This document shows positions 1 through 7,807 of a stretch of DNA of 10,707 nt, one piece after another. The first letter of the stretch is position 1. Every line of letters starts with the position of its first letter. Location of the stretch: positions 1-10,707 of the forward strand of contig JASLIR010000366.1 in NCBI GenBank assembly GCA_030152125.1, read 5' to 3'. The position numbers were made by a program, and so were the translations under genes. The notes under the pieces were generated by a model, which worked only from the letters and a program-made list of their open reading frames with translations, did no database searches and was not told where the DNA came from. Origin of the DNA: Alkanindiges sp. GTDB taxonomy: Bacteria; Pseudomonadota; Gammaproteobacteria; Pseudomonadales; Moraxellaceae.

Positions 1-2
1 TG

Positions 3-2390
3 GCTGGCCGTAATGAAAAAAGTGCCGGTACTTCCGCCACTGCCATTATCCGTAGCAGTTATTCAACCGGTGTGGTGACTCCGGTAGGGCCAGGCAATAC
101 CGGTGGCTTGATTGGCTTTAATATTGGTGGGGTGGTGCAGAATAATTACTGGAACAGGGAGAGCAGTGGCCGTACTACTGCCATTGGCGCAACTTCCGGT
201 TCAGTTACCTTGGCCAATAATGTCGGGCTATTTAATGCGGACATGACCAGCCTGGCCAGTTTTAGCAACTTTAACAACAGCAGCAGTATTGATGCGACTG
301 GTGGTACCAGCAGTATCTGGCGTATTTATGAGGGTAACAGTGCACCTTTATTGCGCTCTATTTTAACCCCAACCATTGTTAGCGCCAGTGCGACTAAAAC
401 CTATAATGGCGCTACCTATACGCCGAACCAGTACAGCACTGACCCGACTGCAAGCTTACTGGGGACAGCACAGTACTCTGGCACGGCAGTAGGCGCCAGA
501 AATGCCGGTAGTTATACAATTAATGTGTCCGGTTTATATTCCAACCAGTTCGGTTACGATATTTCCTATCAGACCGGCAGCCTGACCATTGATAAGGCAA
601 ATCTGGTGATTAGTAGCGGGAATGTCACTAAAACCTATGATGGCACAACTGCCGCATTGGGCAGTGCAGTTGCCACTGCTGGAACCCAGCTATTTGGTAC
701 GGATACGTTTGGTGGTGGCACCTTTGGTTTTACTGATAAAAATGCCGGTACCGGTAAAACTGTGACCGTAGCCGGTGTTGGCGTGAATGATGGAAATGGC
801 GGTAATAATTACAATATCAGCTATACCAATAACACCAATAGCACGATCAACAAGGCCAGTTTAACCTTAAGCAGCAGTGACGTGACCAAAACCTATGATG
901 GCACTACCAGTGCAGTTGGTGCTGCTGTTGCAACGGGGGGGACGCAGGTATTTGCTGGCGATAGCATTAGTGGCGGCACATTTGCCTTTGACACCAAACA
1001 AGCAGGCACAGGCAAACAGGTGATTGTGTCCGGCGTGACAGTGGATGATGGCAACAGTGGTAATAACTACAATGTGAGCTATGCCGATAACACATCCAGC
1101 ACCATTAACCAGGCGAATCTGGTACTGACCACCACTGATGTAAATAAAACCTATGATGGTACGACCGATGCTTCAGGTACTGCTGTAGCTATTAACGGTA
1201 CCGAAGTATTTGCCGGTGACAGCCTGACAGGTGGTACCTTCATTTATGACACCAGGCATGCCGGTACGGGTAAAACTGTAAGTGTATCCGCTGTGACGGT
1301 GAATGATGGCAACAGTGGCAATAACTACAATGTGAGCTATGTTGACAATAGCAATAGCAGCATTGATAAAGCCAGCTTGGTGATTAGTACAAGTGATGTG
1401 AGCAAAACCTACGATGGCACAACCTTAGCCAATGGTACTGCTGTTGCTGCAGCGGGTACGAAGGTATTTGCTGGCGATAGCCTGACTGGCGGCACCTTCA
1501 GCTATGACACCAAACATGCCGGTACAGGCAAAACAGTGAGCGTATCCGGCGTTACGGTGGATGATGGTAACAGTGGTAATAACTACAACGTGAGTTATGC
1601 TGACAATAGTACGAGCAGTATTGCCAAGGCGAATCTGGTGATCACCTCCACCAATGCCCACAAAGTGTATAACGGTACTACAGCTGCCTCCGCCAGCGCA
1701 GTAGTGACCAGCGGTACGGAACTATTTGTCAGCGATAGCATCAGTGGTGGTACCTTCACCTTTGATAACCGGAATGCAGGTACCGGCAAGTCAGTTAGCG
1801 TGTCTGGTGTCACTGTGAGCGACGGTAACAGTGGTAATAACTATAATGTGATTTACCAGGATAATGCATCCAGCACGATAGATAAGGCAGTGATGACAAT
1901 TCAGGCGGTGGCGGATACCAAGGTGTATGATGGCAAAACCACATCAAGCCTCAAACCAGTTGCCATTGGCCGGGTGCGTGGTGACAACATTAGCGGTTTA
2001 AGGCAGGAGTTTAGCGACAAGAATGCCGGTACCGGCAAAACCATTAATGTGGTTTCCGGTTTTGTGATTAATGATGGTAATGGCGGTAATAACTATACGG
2101 TTAATGTGGTATCTAACCATGCTGGTGTGATTACGCCTAAACAGCTGATCCTGAAGGCTGTTGCTAACAGCAAGGCCTATGATGGCGGTATTACCTCGGC
2201 CAACAAGCCAACGGTAATCGGCTTGCTGCAGGGTGACCGTGTAACCGGGCTGTTCCAGCAATATACCGACAAGCAAATTGGCACCAACAAAACCCTGGTG
2301 GTTAAAGGCGGCTATGTGGTGGATGATGCTAATGGCGGCAATAATTATACTGTTGACGAGCAAAGCAACCAGCAAGGCGTTATTTTTTAA
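3..2390 (+). CDS. C-terminal part of a large exoprotein (GLUG, MBG and YDG repeats), 5' end outside window
   Basis: The frame is open from the first complete codon (position 3), so the GTG at 72 is internal and the gene starts upstream of the window. The visible part reads GLUG motif (TGGLIGFN, about 108-125), a W-containing segment ending SAPLLRSILTP (about 340-371), one MBG-like repeat (about 380-600) with the signature SYTINVSGLYSNQFGY, then seven YDG repeats to the stop. Each YDG unit carries KTYDGTT near its start and GNNYNV near its end. Such tails occur in large secreted or surface adhesin-like proteins of the filamentous-haemagglutinin/two-partner-secretion type in Gram-negative bacteria; the TPS domain expected at the N-terminus is not in view. 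The segment before the MBG repeat resembles the C-terminus of the - strand exoprotein at 4363-7593, so the two are paralogues. Adhesion is inferred from the family; no ligand can be read from the sequence. A strong terminator follows 36 bases after the stop. Confidence 0.85.
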   Translation, partial: AGRNEKSAGTSATAIIRSSYSTGVVTPVGPGNTGGLIGFNIGGVVQNNYWNRESSGRTTAIGATSGSVTLANNVGLFNADMTSLASFSNFNNSSSIDATGGTSSIWRIYEGNSAPLLRSILTPTIVSASATKTYNGATYTPNQYSTDPTASLLGTAQYSGTAVGARNAGSYTINVSGLYSNQFGYDISYQTGSLTIDKANLVISSGNVTKTYDGTTAALGSAVATAGTQLFGTDTFGGGTFGFTDKNAGTGKTVTVAGVGVNDGNGGNNYNISYTNNTNSTINKASLTLSSSDVTKTYDGTTSAVGAAVATGGTQVFAGDSISGGTFAFDTKQAGTGKQVIVSGVTVDDGNSGNNYNVSYADNTSSTINQANLVLTTTDVNKTYDGTTDASGTAVAINGTEVFAGDSLTGGTFIYDTRHAGTGKTVSVSAVTVNDGNSGNNYNVSYVDNSNSSIDKASLVISTSDVSKTYDGTTLANGTAVAAAGTKVFAGDSLTGGTFSYDTKHAGTGKTVSVSGVTVDDGNSGNNYNVSYADNSTSSIAKANLVITSTNAHKVYNGTTAASASAVVTSGTELFVSDSISGGTFTFDNRNAGTGKSVSVSGVTVSDGNSGNNYNVIYQDNASSTIDKAVMTIQAVADTKVYDGKTTSSLKPVAIGRVRGDNISGLRQEFSDKNAGTGKTINVVSGFVINDGNGGNNYTVNVVSNHAGVITPKQLILKAVANSKAYDGGITSANKPTVIGLLQGDRVTGLFQQYTDKQIGTNKTLVVKGGYVVDDANGGNNYTVDEQSNQQGVIF
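603..2387 (+). repeat. Seven in-frame tandem YDG-domain repeats, 258-bp period
   Basis: Units begin at 603, 861, 1119, 1377, 1635, 1893 and 2145. The first six start points are exactly 258 bp (86 codons) apart; the sixth unit is 252 bp and the last is 243 bp and runs into the stop codon. Units 1-5 share the pattern K-x-YDG/YNG-TT ... GGTF ... AGTGK ... DDGNSGNNYNVSY ... IxKA. Units 6 and 7 are a separate subtype, with AVAxxKxYDG, a GD-x-x-x-GL-x-Q core and GNNYTV ending in GVI. The repeats are diverged at DNA level, so this is an old protein-repeat array, not a recent tandem duplication. They probably form a rod of beta-sandwich domains. Confidence 0.9.
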
Positions 2391-2425
2391 TCGCTAAACG
2401 CTGTGCTAACAAAAAGCACTGAACT

Positions 2426-2455
2426 AAAAGCCCCGAATCGCTTCGGGGCTTTTTT
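2426..2455 (+). terminator. Intrinsic terminator of the YDG-repeat exoprotein
   Basis: A perfect 9-bp stem AGCCCCGAA / TTCGGGGCT (2429-2437 and 2442-2450) with loop TCGC is followed by a run of T's, and preceded by A's that extend the pairing. It lies 36 bases after the exoprotein stop and before the DUF2252 gene, so the two genes are probably separate transcription units. The flanking A and T runs mean it could work on both strands. Confidence 0.92.
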
Positions 2456-2522
2456 ATGCCTGTTAAAAATAGGCTGCATGCTGCAAAAGCACTACATTTC
2501 TGCCTATGTTTTAAGGGCTTAT

Positions 2523-2551
2523 TTGCCCGTACAATAGGTACAAAATAGTAA
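2523..2551 (+). promoter_or_regulatory. Weak candidate promoter of the DUF2252 gene
   Basis: TTGCCC (2523-2528) and TAGTAA (2546-2551) are separated by 17 bases, ahead of the DUF2252 start at 2582. A promoter is expected between the terminator at 2455 and the start codon, but both hexamers match the sigma-70 consensus poorly, so the exact site is a guess. Confidence 0.25.
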
Positions 2552-2581
2552 GCTGATAACAATGCACGCAGGAGCCATGTC

Positions 2582-4027
2582 ATGTCTACCCTTAAAAAAC
2601 TACCATTGCCGGCACAGTTGTGGACAGATTATTCCATAGATATTACCCGCCACCAGTTAAAAGGCAGGCTGATGGGTAAGCAGCAGGGTTTTGAACTGGG
2701 CCGGGTACAGCGCAAGCAGGTGCCGCGTAGCGATCTGGTGAACCTGTCACAGCGCCCGCAAGGTGTAAACGCGCTGTCGGTGTATGAATGGAGCAATCAG
2801 GGCCGCATGGATATCCTCAAACCCGTGCGTGCCAAGCGAATGAGTGTTTCTCCCTTTGCTTACTATCGTGGTATGCCTTCATTGATGCTGTACGATCTGG
2901 CCTGGGAGCCACGGCATTCCGGCTTGTTGCAACAGATTTGTGGTGATTGTCATTTGCTGAACTTTGGTGGCTTTGCCAGCCCGGAGCGCAATTTACTGTT
3001 TGGCATTAATGATTTTGATGAAACCCTGGTAGCCCCGTTTGAATGGGATTTAAAGCGCCTGTCCACCAGTTTTGTGATTGCAGCCCGGGAGGTTGGCCTG
3101 ACTGATAAAGATGCGCTACAGGCCATTGAAGAAATGCTGGATGCTTATCGCAGACATTTGCTGGAAATGACAGAGATGTCACCGTTGCAAATCTGGTATG
3201 AAAAAGTAGATGCGCAGGATTTGCTGCAAAGCACTGAAAATGAGAAGTTGCGTAAAAAGCGCAAAAAACATATGCAAAGTGCACAGCAAAGAACCGCCTA
3301 TTCCGTGCTGCCCAAATTAACTGATAAGGATACTGAAACTGGCCGCCGCCGTTTTATCGATGAGCCGCCCTTACTGCGTCACCCGGAAGAAGGTGAACCA
3401 TTTGCCAAAAATACGCTGGACTTTTTCAAGCGTTACCGTAATAGCCTGAAGCATGACCGTCAGGTGTTGTTTGACCGCTATGAGTTAACCGATGCTGCAC
3501 TGAAAGTGGTGGGTGTAGGCAGTGTGGGCACCCGTGCTGCCATTGCCCTATTTGAGGATGGCGACCGTGAGCCGCTGATCCTGCAAATGAAAGAAACCAA
3601 TGCTTCGATTTTAAGCCCTTTGTTCCCGGAAAAAGCGGGACATGAAGGCGAGCGGGTGATACATGGCCAGCAACTAATGCAGGCGGCCAGTGATATCTTC
3701 CTTGGTTTTGCCTCTTACGGGCAGCAGCAGTACCAGTTTTATGTGCGCCAGTTGCGCGACATGAAAATTTCGGTAGACCTGGAAGATATGGATGAGCTGT
3801 ATTTCCATGAATATGCCGAGAGCTGTGGCATGGCGCTGGCGCATGCACATGGCAAGGCTGGTAATGCCGATGTACTGATGGGCTACCTGGGTGAGGGTGA
3901 GCTGATGGTTGATGTATTACAGGACTATGCCATAGCTTATGCCAACCGCAACGCGGAGGATTATGCCGAATTTATACAGGCTATTCAGCGTGGCAAGATT
4001 GAAGTAGCTGGGGATGAGGTGCTGTAG
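2582..4027 (+). CDS. DUF2252 family protein (COG4320-like), function unknown
   Basis: This 481-residue cytoplasmic protein, without signal peptide or membrane segment, matches the DUF2252 family. Key blocks are GDCHLLNFGGF (about 121-131), INDFDET (about 142-148) followed by PFEWDLKRL, a glycine-rich GVGSVGTRAAIALFE (about 311-325) followed by a lysine in LILQMKE (K337), FYVRQLRDMK, and ESCGMALAHAHGKAGN near the C-terminus. The GDCH-x-x-NF and D-x-D blocks recall the catalytic and metal-binding loops of aminoglycoside-phosphotransferase-like kinases, and this is my only basis for suspecting nucleotide-dependent phosphotransfer; no substrate is known to me. The start is ATG 2582, with GGAG seven bases upstream; the overlapping ATG at 2577 is out of frame. 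Length is typical for the family and no motif looks broken. The gene sits alone between two exoprotein genes, with a terminator upstream and a convergent gene downstream. Confidence 0.88.
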   Translation: MSTLKKLPLPAQLWTDYSIDITRHQLKGRLMGKQQGFELGRVQRKQVPRSDLVNLSQRPQGVNALSVYEWSNQGRMDILKPVRAKRMSVSPFAYYRGMPSLMLYDLAWEPRHSGLLQQICGDCHLLNFGGFASPERNLLFGINDFDETLVAPFEWDLKRLSTSFVIAAREVGLTDKDALQAIEEMLDAYRRHLLEMTEMSPLQIWYEKVDAQDLLQSTENEKLRKKRKKHMQSAQQRTAYSVLPKLTDKDTETGRRRFIDEPPLLRHPEEGEPFAKNTLDFFKRYRNSLKHDRQVLFDRYELTDAALKVVGVGSVGTRAAIALFEDGDREPLILQMKETNASILSPLFPEKAGHEGERVIHGQQLMQAASDIFLGFASYGQQQYQFYVRQLRDMKISVDLEDMDELYFHEYAESCGMALAHAHGKAGNADVLMGYLGEGELMVDVLQDYAIAYANRNAEDYAEFIQAIQRGKIEVAGDEVL

Positions 4028-4120
4028 GCAATGTTATAGCCAAACTATCTTATTACTCATACAGGAATCAGGCTGTTTACGGTCTTGCGCTGCTTTAGTC
4101 GCAGCTCAGGGCGAAGCCAC

Positions 4121-4287
4121 CAAAGCCCATCAAATTTTCGGCTGCCGTAGGCAGCCGAAAATTTGGCCTTTGATTTTTATAAAAATATGTCGTTGTTGCT
4201 TATAAAGTCAAAGGCGCAAAAATCGCCTTCGCAAGCGAAGGCGATTTTTGCGGAGGTCTGGAGGGTGCCACCCTCCAGACCTTCCAG
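4121..4287 (+). repeat. Composite palindromic repeat, copy 1 (three hairpins)
   Basis: Three hairpins lie in series. Hairpin A pairs 4131-4146 with 4150-4165 over 16 perfect base pairs and a GTA loop. Hairpin B pairs 4215-4232 (CGCAAAAATCGCCTTCGC) with 4235-4252 over 18 perfect base pairs and an AA loop. Hairpin C pairs 4255-4266 (GGTCTGGAGGGT) with 4270-4281 over 12 base pairs and a GCC loop. An AT-rich linker beginning TTGGCCTTTGATTTT separates A from B. The module begins about 95 bases after the DUF2252 stop. A second copy in reverse orientation lies at 10407-10564, so this is a dispersed repeat. It resembles REP/BIME-type intergenic palindromes in general design, but I do not recognise the family. 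It could also serve as the DUF2252 3' end. Confidence 0.8.
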
Positions 4288-4302
4288 TACATACGTTGGC
4301 AT

Positions 4303-4328
4303 AAAAAAGCACACGTCTGGCATGTGCT
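4303..4328 (-). terminator. Intrinsic terminator of the - strand exoprotein
   Basis: Read on the - strand, AGCACA pairs with TGTGCT around a short loop (plus a T-G pair) and is followed directly by six T's. It lies about 35 bases past the exoprotein stop at 4363. The stem is short, but the position and T run fit a Rho-independent terminator. Confidence 0.65.
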
Positions 4329-4362
4329 GTAAAGTGAAGACTGAAAGCTATTGATATTTAAA

Positions 4363-7300
4363 TCATGGAGTCAAAAAGCTGCGCAACACCGGGGCAGAAA
4401 CACCCTGATTGATATACCAGATGCTATTGCTGCCGTTTAGCTGGTTGCTGATATCCCATCCGGCAAAGCTGCTTTGCTGGGTCATCTGGGCACCAGTCAG
4501 GCCGGTCAGGTTAACAATTGGCTGGTTAATCTGGTTAATCACACCAATCGCCACGGGTTGCCCCGCAGTACTGATGTTCCAGTAGTTATTATTGATAGTG
4601 TTTACAGCGCTACCAGTAATAGAGAGATAGCCCATGAACCCGCCAATGCTGGGGGTGTTGTTGATGCCAGTGACCTGACCCGCTGAATAGTTATTGCTGA
4701 TATTTAGCACACCACTGTTGGCAATCACATGACCAAATAAACCGCCTATATACTGAATATTATCGAAAGCATTATGAGGAATTTCGCTGACATTGCCAGT
4801 TGCATAGTTGTTGGCAATGATGGTGGTGCTATTACTGTTATTCACGCCACCAATTAGTCCACCTACAGAATCAAAGCCCCTTACATAACCCGTCGCATAA
4901 TTATTGATGATTTCGACAGGGGAGGTAGCATTGCTATCTACCAGCAATTGACCAAACAGGCCTCCTACCAGATCAATACCGTACTCCACATTGCCACTAG
5001 CATAACTGTTACGTACACTGCCATTATGGTTTAATCCTATTAGCCCCCCGGTAAAGTTGGTGCCTTTAGTTACATTACCAGCAGCGTGACTAAAGCTAAT
5101 GCTCCCTGCTTCATTGGTGCCAATCAGGCCACCAAGAACAGAGGTGGAGCTATATATATCGAGACTGGTGACATCCCCGCTGGCATCACTGTAACTGATA
5201 TCGCCCATGTTGTAGCCTACCAGCCCTCCTACATGCCGGGTTCCTGCTGTATTACCCGTGGCATGACTGTTCTGGATACTGCCTGATTTGAGATATCCAA
5301 CCAGTCCACCCACATAATTGGCAGAAGATATATAATTGCCATAGCCTGTCAACCCACTGGAAGTATTTTCGCTAATCTGGCTGTCCTCTGCATAACCAAT
5401 GAGTCCTCCAATGTAGGGATAAAACGAACTGGGAATGATACGAATATTCGTATTACCTGTATTGCTATTCTGGTTAATAGTATTGTGCATACTATAGCCA
5501 ATCAGTCCGCCAGTATATCTTGAACCCTCGGTTAGCCCGGCATTATGGTTATTGCTGACAGTAGCTCCATTGCTGTAGCCCATTAACCCGCCAATGTATT
5601 GTACGCCGCGAATTTCACCATCATTTCCATTCCCGCTAACCAGGTTATAGGCCTGATCATCCAACTGATTCAACTGGCCAATCAGCCCACCAATATGCGT
5701 GGATTCCACAGTTTGGTCGTGGCTATAGTCAAAATGAATGGCAGAGACGTTGGCATGATTATAGTTGTCGAGCAGGCTAAACGTAGAGTGACTATTATTG
5801 ACGATACCTATTCCACCACTCACATTGACGGCTGGCCGGCTTAAGCTGATAACACTTCCACCAGTTTGATTGGCCTGAATGAGTGCCTGACTGTGGTTAC
5901 TCAGGTCCAAACGTCCGATGATGCCACCAATATCGTATTTGTTGCCTACAATAGTAGAAGCCTGAATGATGTTATCGGTGCTGTTGCCGGACAGGTTCAG
6001 GCTGCCATTGCTGATGTTGGCATAACCAGTCAGGCCGCCAATGCGGGTATAGCGCCCAGTGATAGTGCTGTTGCTGCTACTGCCAACCATGTTGGAGCTG
6101 CCCAGGTTGTATACATTGTCACTGCCGATCAGGCCACCCAGCTGGTTATAACCGGTCAGGCTACCACTGACACTGCTGTTAATAATCCAGGACTGGCCAG
6201 TTGTGCCGTTATCATTACCGTTATAACCGATCAGGCCGCCCACATTGTCTTTGCCAATCACAGTGGCATTGTTCAGGTGCAGGTTTTTAATGGTTGCGTA
6301 CAGGGCATAGCCAATCAGGCCCACGCCATCCTTGGCTGGTTTATTAATGGTGAGCTGGTCAATCTGGTGGCCTAAGCCATCGAGAAAGCCTGTAAAAGGT
6401 GTGCTCAGGTCACTGCCGATTGGGTTAAAGCTGCTAGTGGCTGTGCTGCTGGCATCAATATCCAGCCCCAGTACATAGTGCCCGGCCCGTGTCATGGCAT
6501 TGCTGTTTAGTGCCTGTAGCTGGGCCAAGGTCTGGATAATCTGGTAGCTTACATTGTTGGCCTTGTACTGCATGCCTGTGCCGGACAGGGTGATTTTGCC
6601 CGCATTTCCAGACGTTGGGCCAAGATTCAGGCCATCGGCCGGGTTATAAGTCAGGTTCAGTTCGCTATTGTTCTTATTCTGGGTGAAATTGGCGTTGATG
6701 TTGATGGCATTTACTGCATTAAGCGCAGTTGCTGCATTGGCCGTCAGGTCACCTGTGATATTAATAGTTTTGCCCTGAATATCGTTATTCAGCGAGCTCA
6801 GTTGCCCGGCCAACTCCACCACACTGCCAGTACGGGCACGGTCACCGACGATAAATATTTTACCCTGATCCGCACTGGTCAGCAGACGGTCCGCCCTTAA
6901 AGTACCCGTGCTCTGGATAAGGCTCGCCACGCTGGAAATCTGGTTAATGCTGACCTGACCAGTAGCGTTATTCACCTGAACTTTATTGCCGTTAGCCAGA
7001 CTCAGGTTGCCGCCACGGGCGCGTAGCGTGCCGCTGTTTTTAATGCTGGAGGCCAGCACCACCGTATTGCCTTCATTAGCCAGGATACTGCCCTGATTGT
7101 TAATTTCCCCGCCGGAGCTAACCCGTTCAAACAGGAAGTTATCGCCTAAAAAACTGCTGTCACTCAGGTTCAGGGTAGAGGCAATCACTGATGCTGCATT
7201 CACCTGTGCTGTGCTACCAAACACGATACCCAGCGGATTAATTAAAATCAGTTGCCCGTTGGCATTCACCCGGCCAAAAATTTCGCTGGCACTGCCACTA

Positions 7301-7593
7301 ATGCGGTTAAGGGCAATGCTGTTAATGGCGGGCTGGTTAAACTGGACTTTTGCGGCTGAACCGATATTAAAACTGTTCCAGTTGGCAATCAGCTTGTCGC
7401 TGGTCTGGCTTACTGTTAACTGATTGCCAGTGGTGCTGAGTGTGGCAGCGCCGGAGGCAATATTGTTGAGTGAAGGCAGGGTATTTATCGCAGGCGCTGC
7501 CAGGATGCCCTGTGTTATTCCCATACAGGCCAGTGCAATGCAGGTGGTGAGCAGGGCAGGGCGTAATGCTTGTGCAGCGTGACAGTAACGCAT
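4363..7593 (-). CDS. Two-partner-secretion exoprotein (TpsA-like) with GLUG repeats and no YDG tail
   Basis: This 1076-residue protein begins with a signal peptide (hydrophobic core about residues 10-31, cleavage near ILAAP at 32/33). The haemagglutination-activity/TPS domain follows (about 34-150), with the typical run VQFNQPAINSIALNRI, GRVNANGQLILINP and NAASVIASTLNL. The usual NPNGI motif reads NPLGI (119-123). Next is a beta-helix-like region to about residue 400, then about 16-18 GLUG motifs of the form GGLIG-Y/x from about 422 to 985. It should be exported by Sec and cross the outer membrane through a TpsB partner, which is absent from the window. The C-terminus SAPVLRSFLTP matches SAPLLRSILTP in the + strand paralogue, which continues with MBG and YDG repeats, whereas here TGA follows directly. 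The start is ATG 7593, preceded by a weak AGG. Its own terminator lies downstream. An adhesin or surface role is inferred from the family. Confidence 0.88.
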   Translation of the reverse strand: MRYCHAAQALRPALLTTCIALACMGITQGILAAPAINTLPSLNNIASGAATLSTTGNQLTVSQTSDKLIANWNSFNIGSAAKVQFNQPAINSIALNRISGSASEIFGRVNANGQLILINPLGIVFGSTAQVNAASVIASTLNLSDSSFLGDNFLFERVSSGGEINNQGSILANEGNTVVLASSIKNSGTLRARGGNLSLANGNKVQVNNATGQVSINQISSVASLIQSTGTLRADRLLTSADQGKIFIVGDRARTGSVVELAGQLSSLNNDIQGKTINITGDLTANAATALNAVNAININANFTQNKNNSELNLTYNPADGLNLGPTSGNAGKITLSGTGMQYKANNVSYQIIQTLAQLQALNSNAMTRAGHYVLGLDIDASSTATSSFNPIGSDLSTPFTGFLDGLGHQIDQLTINKPAKDGVGLIGYALYATIKNLHLNNATVIGKDNVGGLIGYNGNDNGTTGQSWIINSSVSGSLTGYNQLGGLIGSDNVYNLGSSNMVGSSSNSTITGRYTRIGGLTGYANISNGSLNLSGNSTDNIIQASTIVGNKYDIGGIIGRLDLSNHSQALIQANQTGGSVISLSRPAVNVSGGIGIVNNSHSTFSLLDNYNHANVSAIHFDYSHDQTVESTHIGGLIGQLNQLDDQAYNLVSGNGNDGEIRGVQYIGGLMGYSNGATVSNNHNAGLTEGSRYTGGLIGYSMHNTINQNSNTGNTNIRIIPSSFYPYIGGLIGYAEDSQISENTSSGLTGYGNYISSANYVGGLVGYLKSGSIQNSHATGNTAGTRHVGGLVGYNMGDISYSDASGDVTSLDIYSSTSVLGGLIGTNEAGSISFSHAAGNVTKGTNFTGGLIGLNHNGSVRNSYASGNVEYGIDLVGGLFGQLLVDSNATSPVEIINNYATGYVRGFDSVGGLIGGVNNSNSTTIIANNYATGNVSEIPHNAFDNIQYIGGLFGHVIANSGVLNISNNYSAGQVTGINNTPSIGGFMGYLSITGSAVNTINNNYWNISTAGQPVAIGVINQINQPIVNLTGLTGAQMTQQSSFAGWDISNQLNGSNSIWYINQGVSAPVLRSFLTP
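4600..6330 (-). repeat. GLUG motif array within the exoprotein
   Basis: On the - strand the encoded protein contains a series of motifs of the form (V/I/T/L)GG(L/I)(I/V/M/F)G, spaced about 25-50 residues apart, from GVGLIGYA near residue 422 to IGGFMGYL near 981. I count about 18 including two degenerate ones. Segments between them often carry N-x-Y/H-A-x-G (for example NSYASGNV, NNYATGNV). The DNA between units is well diverged, so the array is maintained at protein level. GLUG motifs are known from bacterial surface proteins and IgA-peptidase-like proteins; here they most likely form turns of a beta-helix. Confidence 0.85.
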
Positions 7594-7630
7594 GATGAAA
7601 GGCCTGGGGTTTTTGTTATTCCTGCCTGTT

Positions 7631-7659
7631 ATTTGAGCGGGTTTTTTAGTTTAAACCAA
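7631..7659 (-). promoter_or_regulatory. Candidate promoter of the - strand exoprotein
   Basis: On the - strand, TTGGTT (7659-7654) and TCAAAT (7636-7631) are separated by 17 bases, about 40 bases ahead of the ATG. It lies between the upstream gene's terminator and the exoprotein start, where a promoter is expected. Hexamer matches are 3/6 and 4/6, so this is only a candidate. Confidence 0.3.
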
Positions 7660-7715
7660 GCATTAAGGGATTGAGTTAAGTGTGATTTGTAATTAGTTGT
7701 GTTGATGTGCTGCAT

Positions 7716-7741
7716 AAAAACAGCCGGCAGGTGCCAGCTGT
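7716..7741 (-). terminator. Intrinsic terminator of the metallophosphoesterase gene
   Basis: Read on the - strand, ACAGCTGGC pairs with GCCGGCTGT (one G-T pair) around the loop ACCT and is followed by a short run of T's. It lies about 65 bases past the phosphoesterase stop and about 120 bases before the exoprotein ATG, so the two - strand genes are probably transcribed separately. Confidence 0.85.
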
Positions 7742-7807
7742 CTTTGAGATTCAGGTTGCTTCCAGATAGGGATAGCAATAGACCTTGATGGAGAATTACC
7801 CCCGGGC

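Larger units (their letters stand above)
4028..4362. other. Hairpin-rich intergenic region between convergent genes
   Basis: I see no credible gene in these 335 bases. Short open frames here merely run through palindromes and lack ribosome binding sites. The stretch holds a large perfect hairpin (4131-4165), two further hairpins (4215-4252 and 4255-4281) and the terminator of the convergent exoprotein gene (4303-4328). The 4028-4120 part has only weak dyads, such as GCTGC / GCAGC around 4089-4105. Confidence 0.75.

Noticed and set aside
603..2387. Regular direct repeats resembling a CRISPR or satellite array
   Set aside because: The 258-bp period is in frame, codes for recognisable YDG domains, and the DNA of the units is diverged.
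72..2390. Gene start at GTG 72
   Set aside because: The frame is open to the window edge and codes for exoprotein-like sequence upstream; there is no ribosome binding site at 72.
2470..2515. ATAGGC / GCCTAT dyad after the terminator at 2455
   Set aside because: The stem is six base pairs with a loop of about 30 bases, which is within chance expectation.
4014..4354. Two 63-codon + strand open frames after the DUF2252 gene
   Set aside because: They run through perfect palindromes, overlap each other, lack ribosome binding sites and resemble no family.
5086..6375. Open frames on the + strand across the GLUG region
   Set aside because: They are antisense shadows of the repetitive exoprotein gene.
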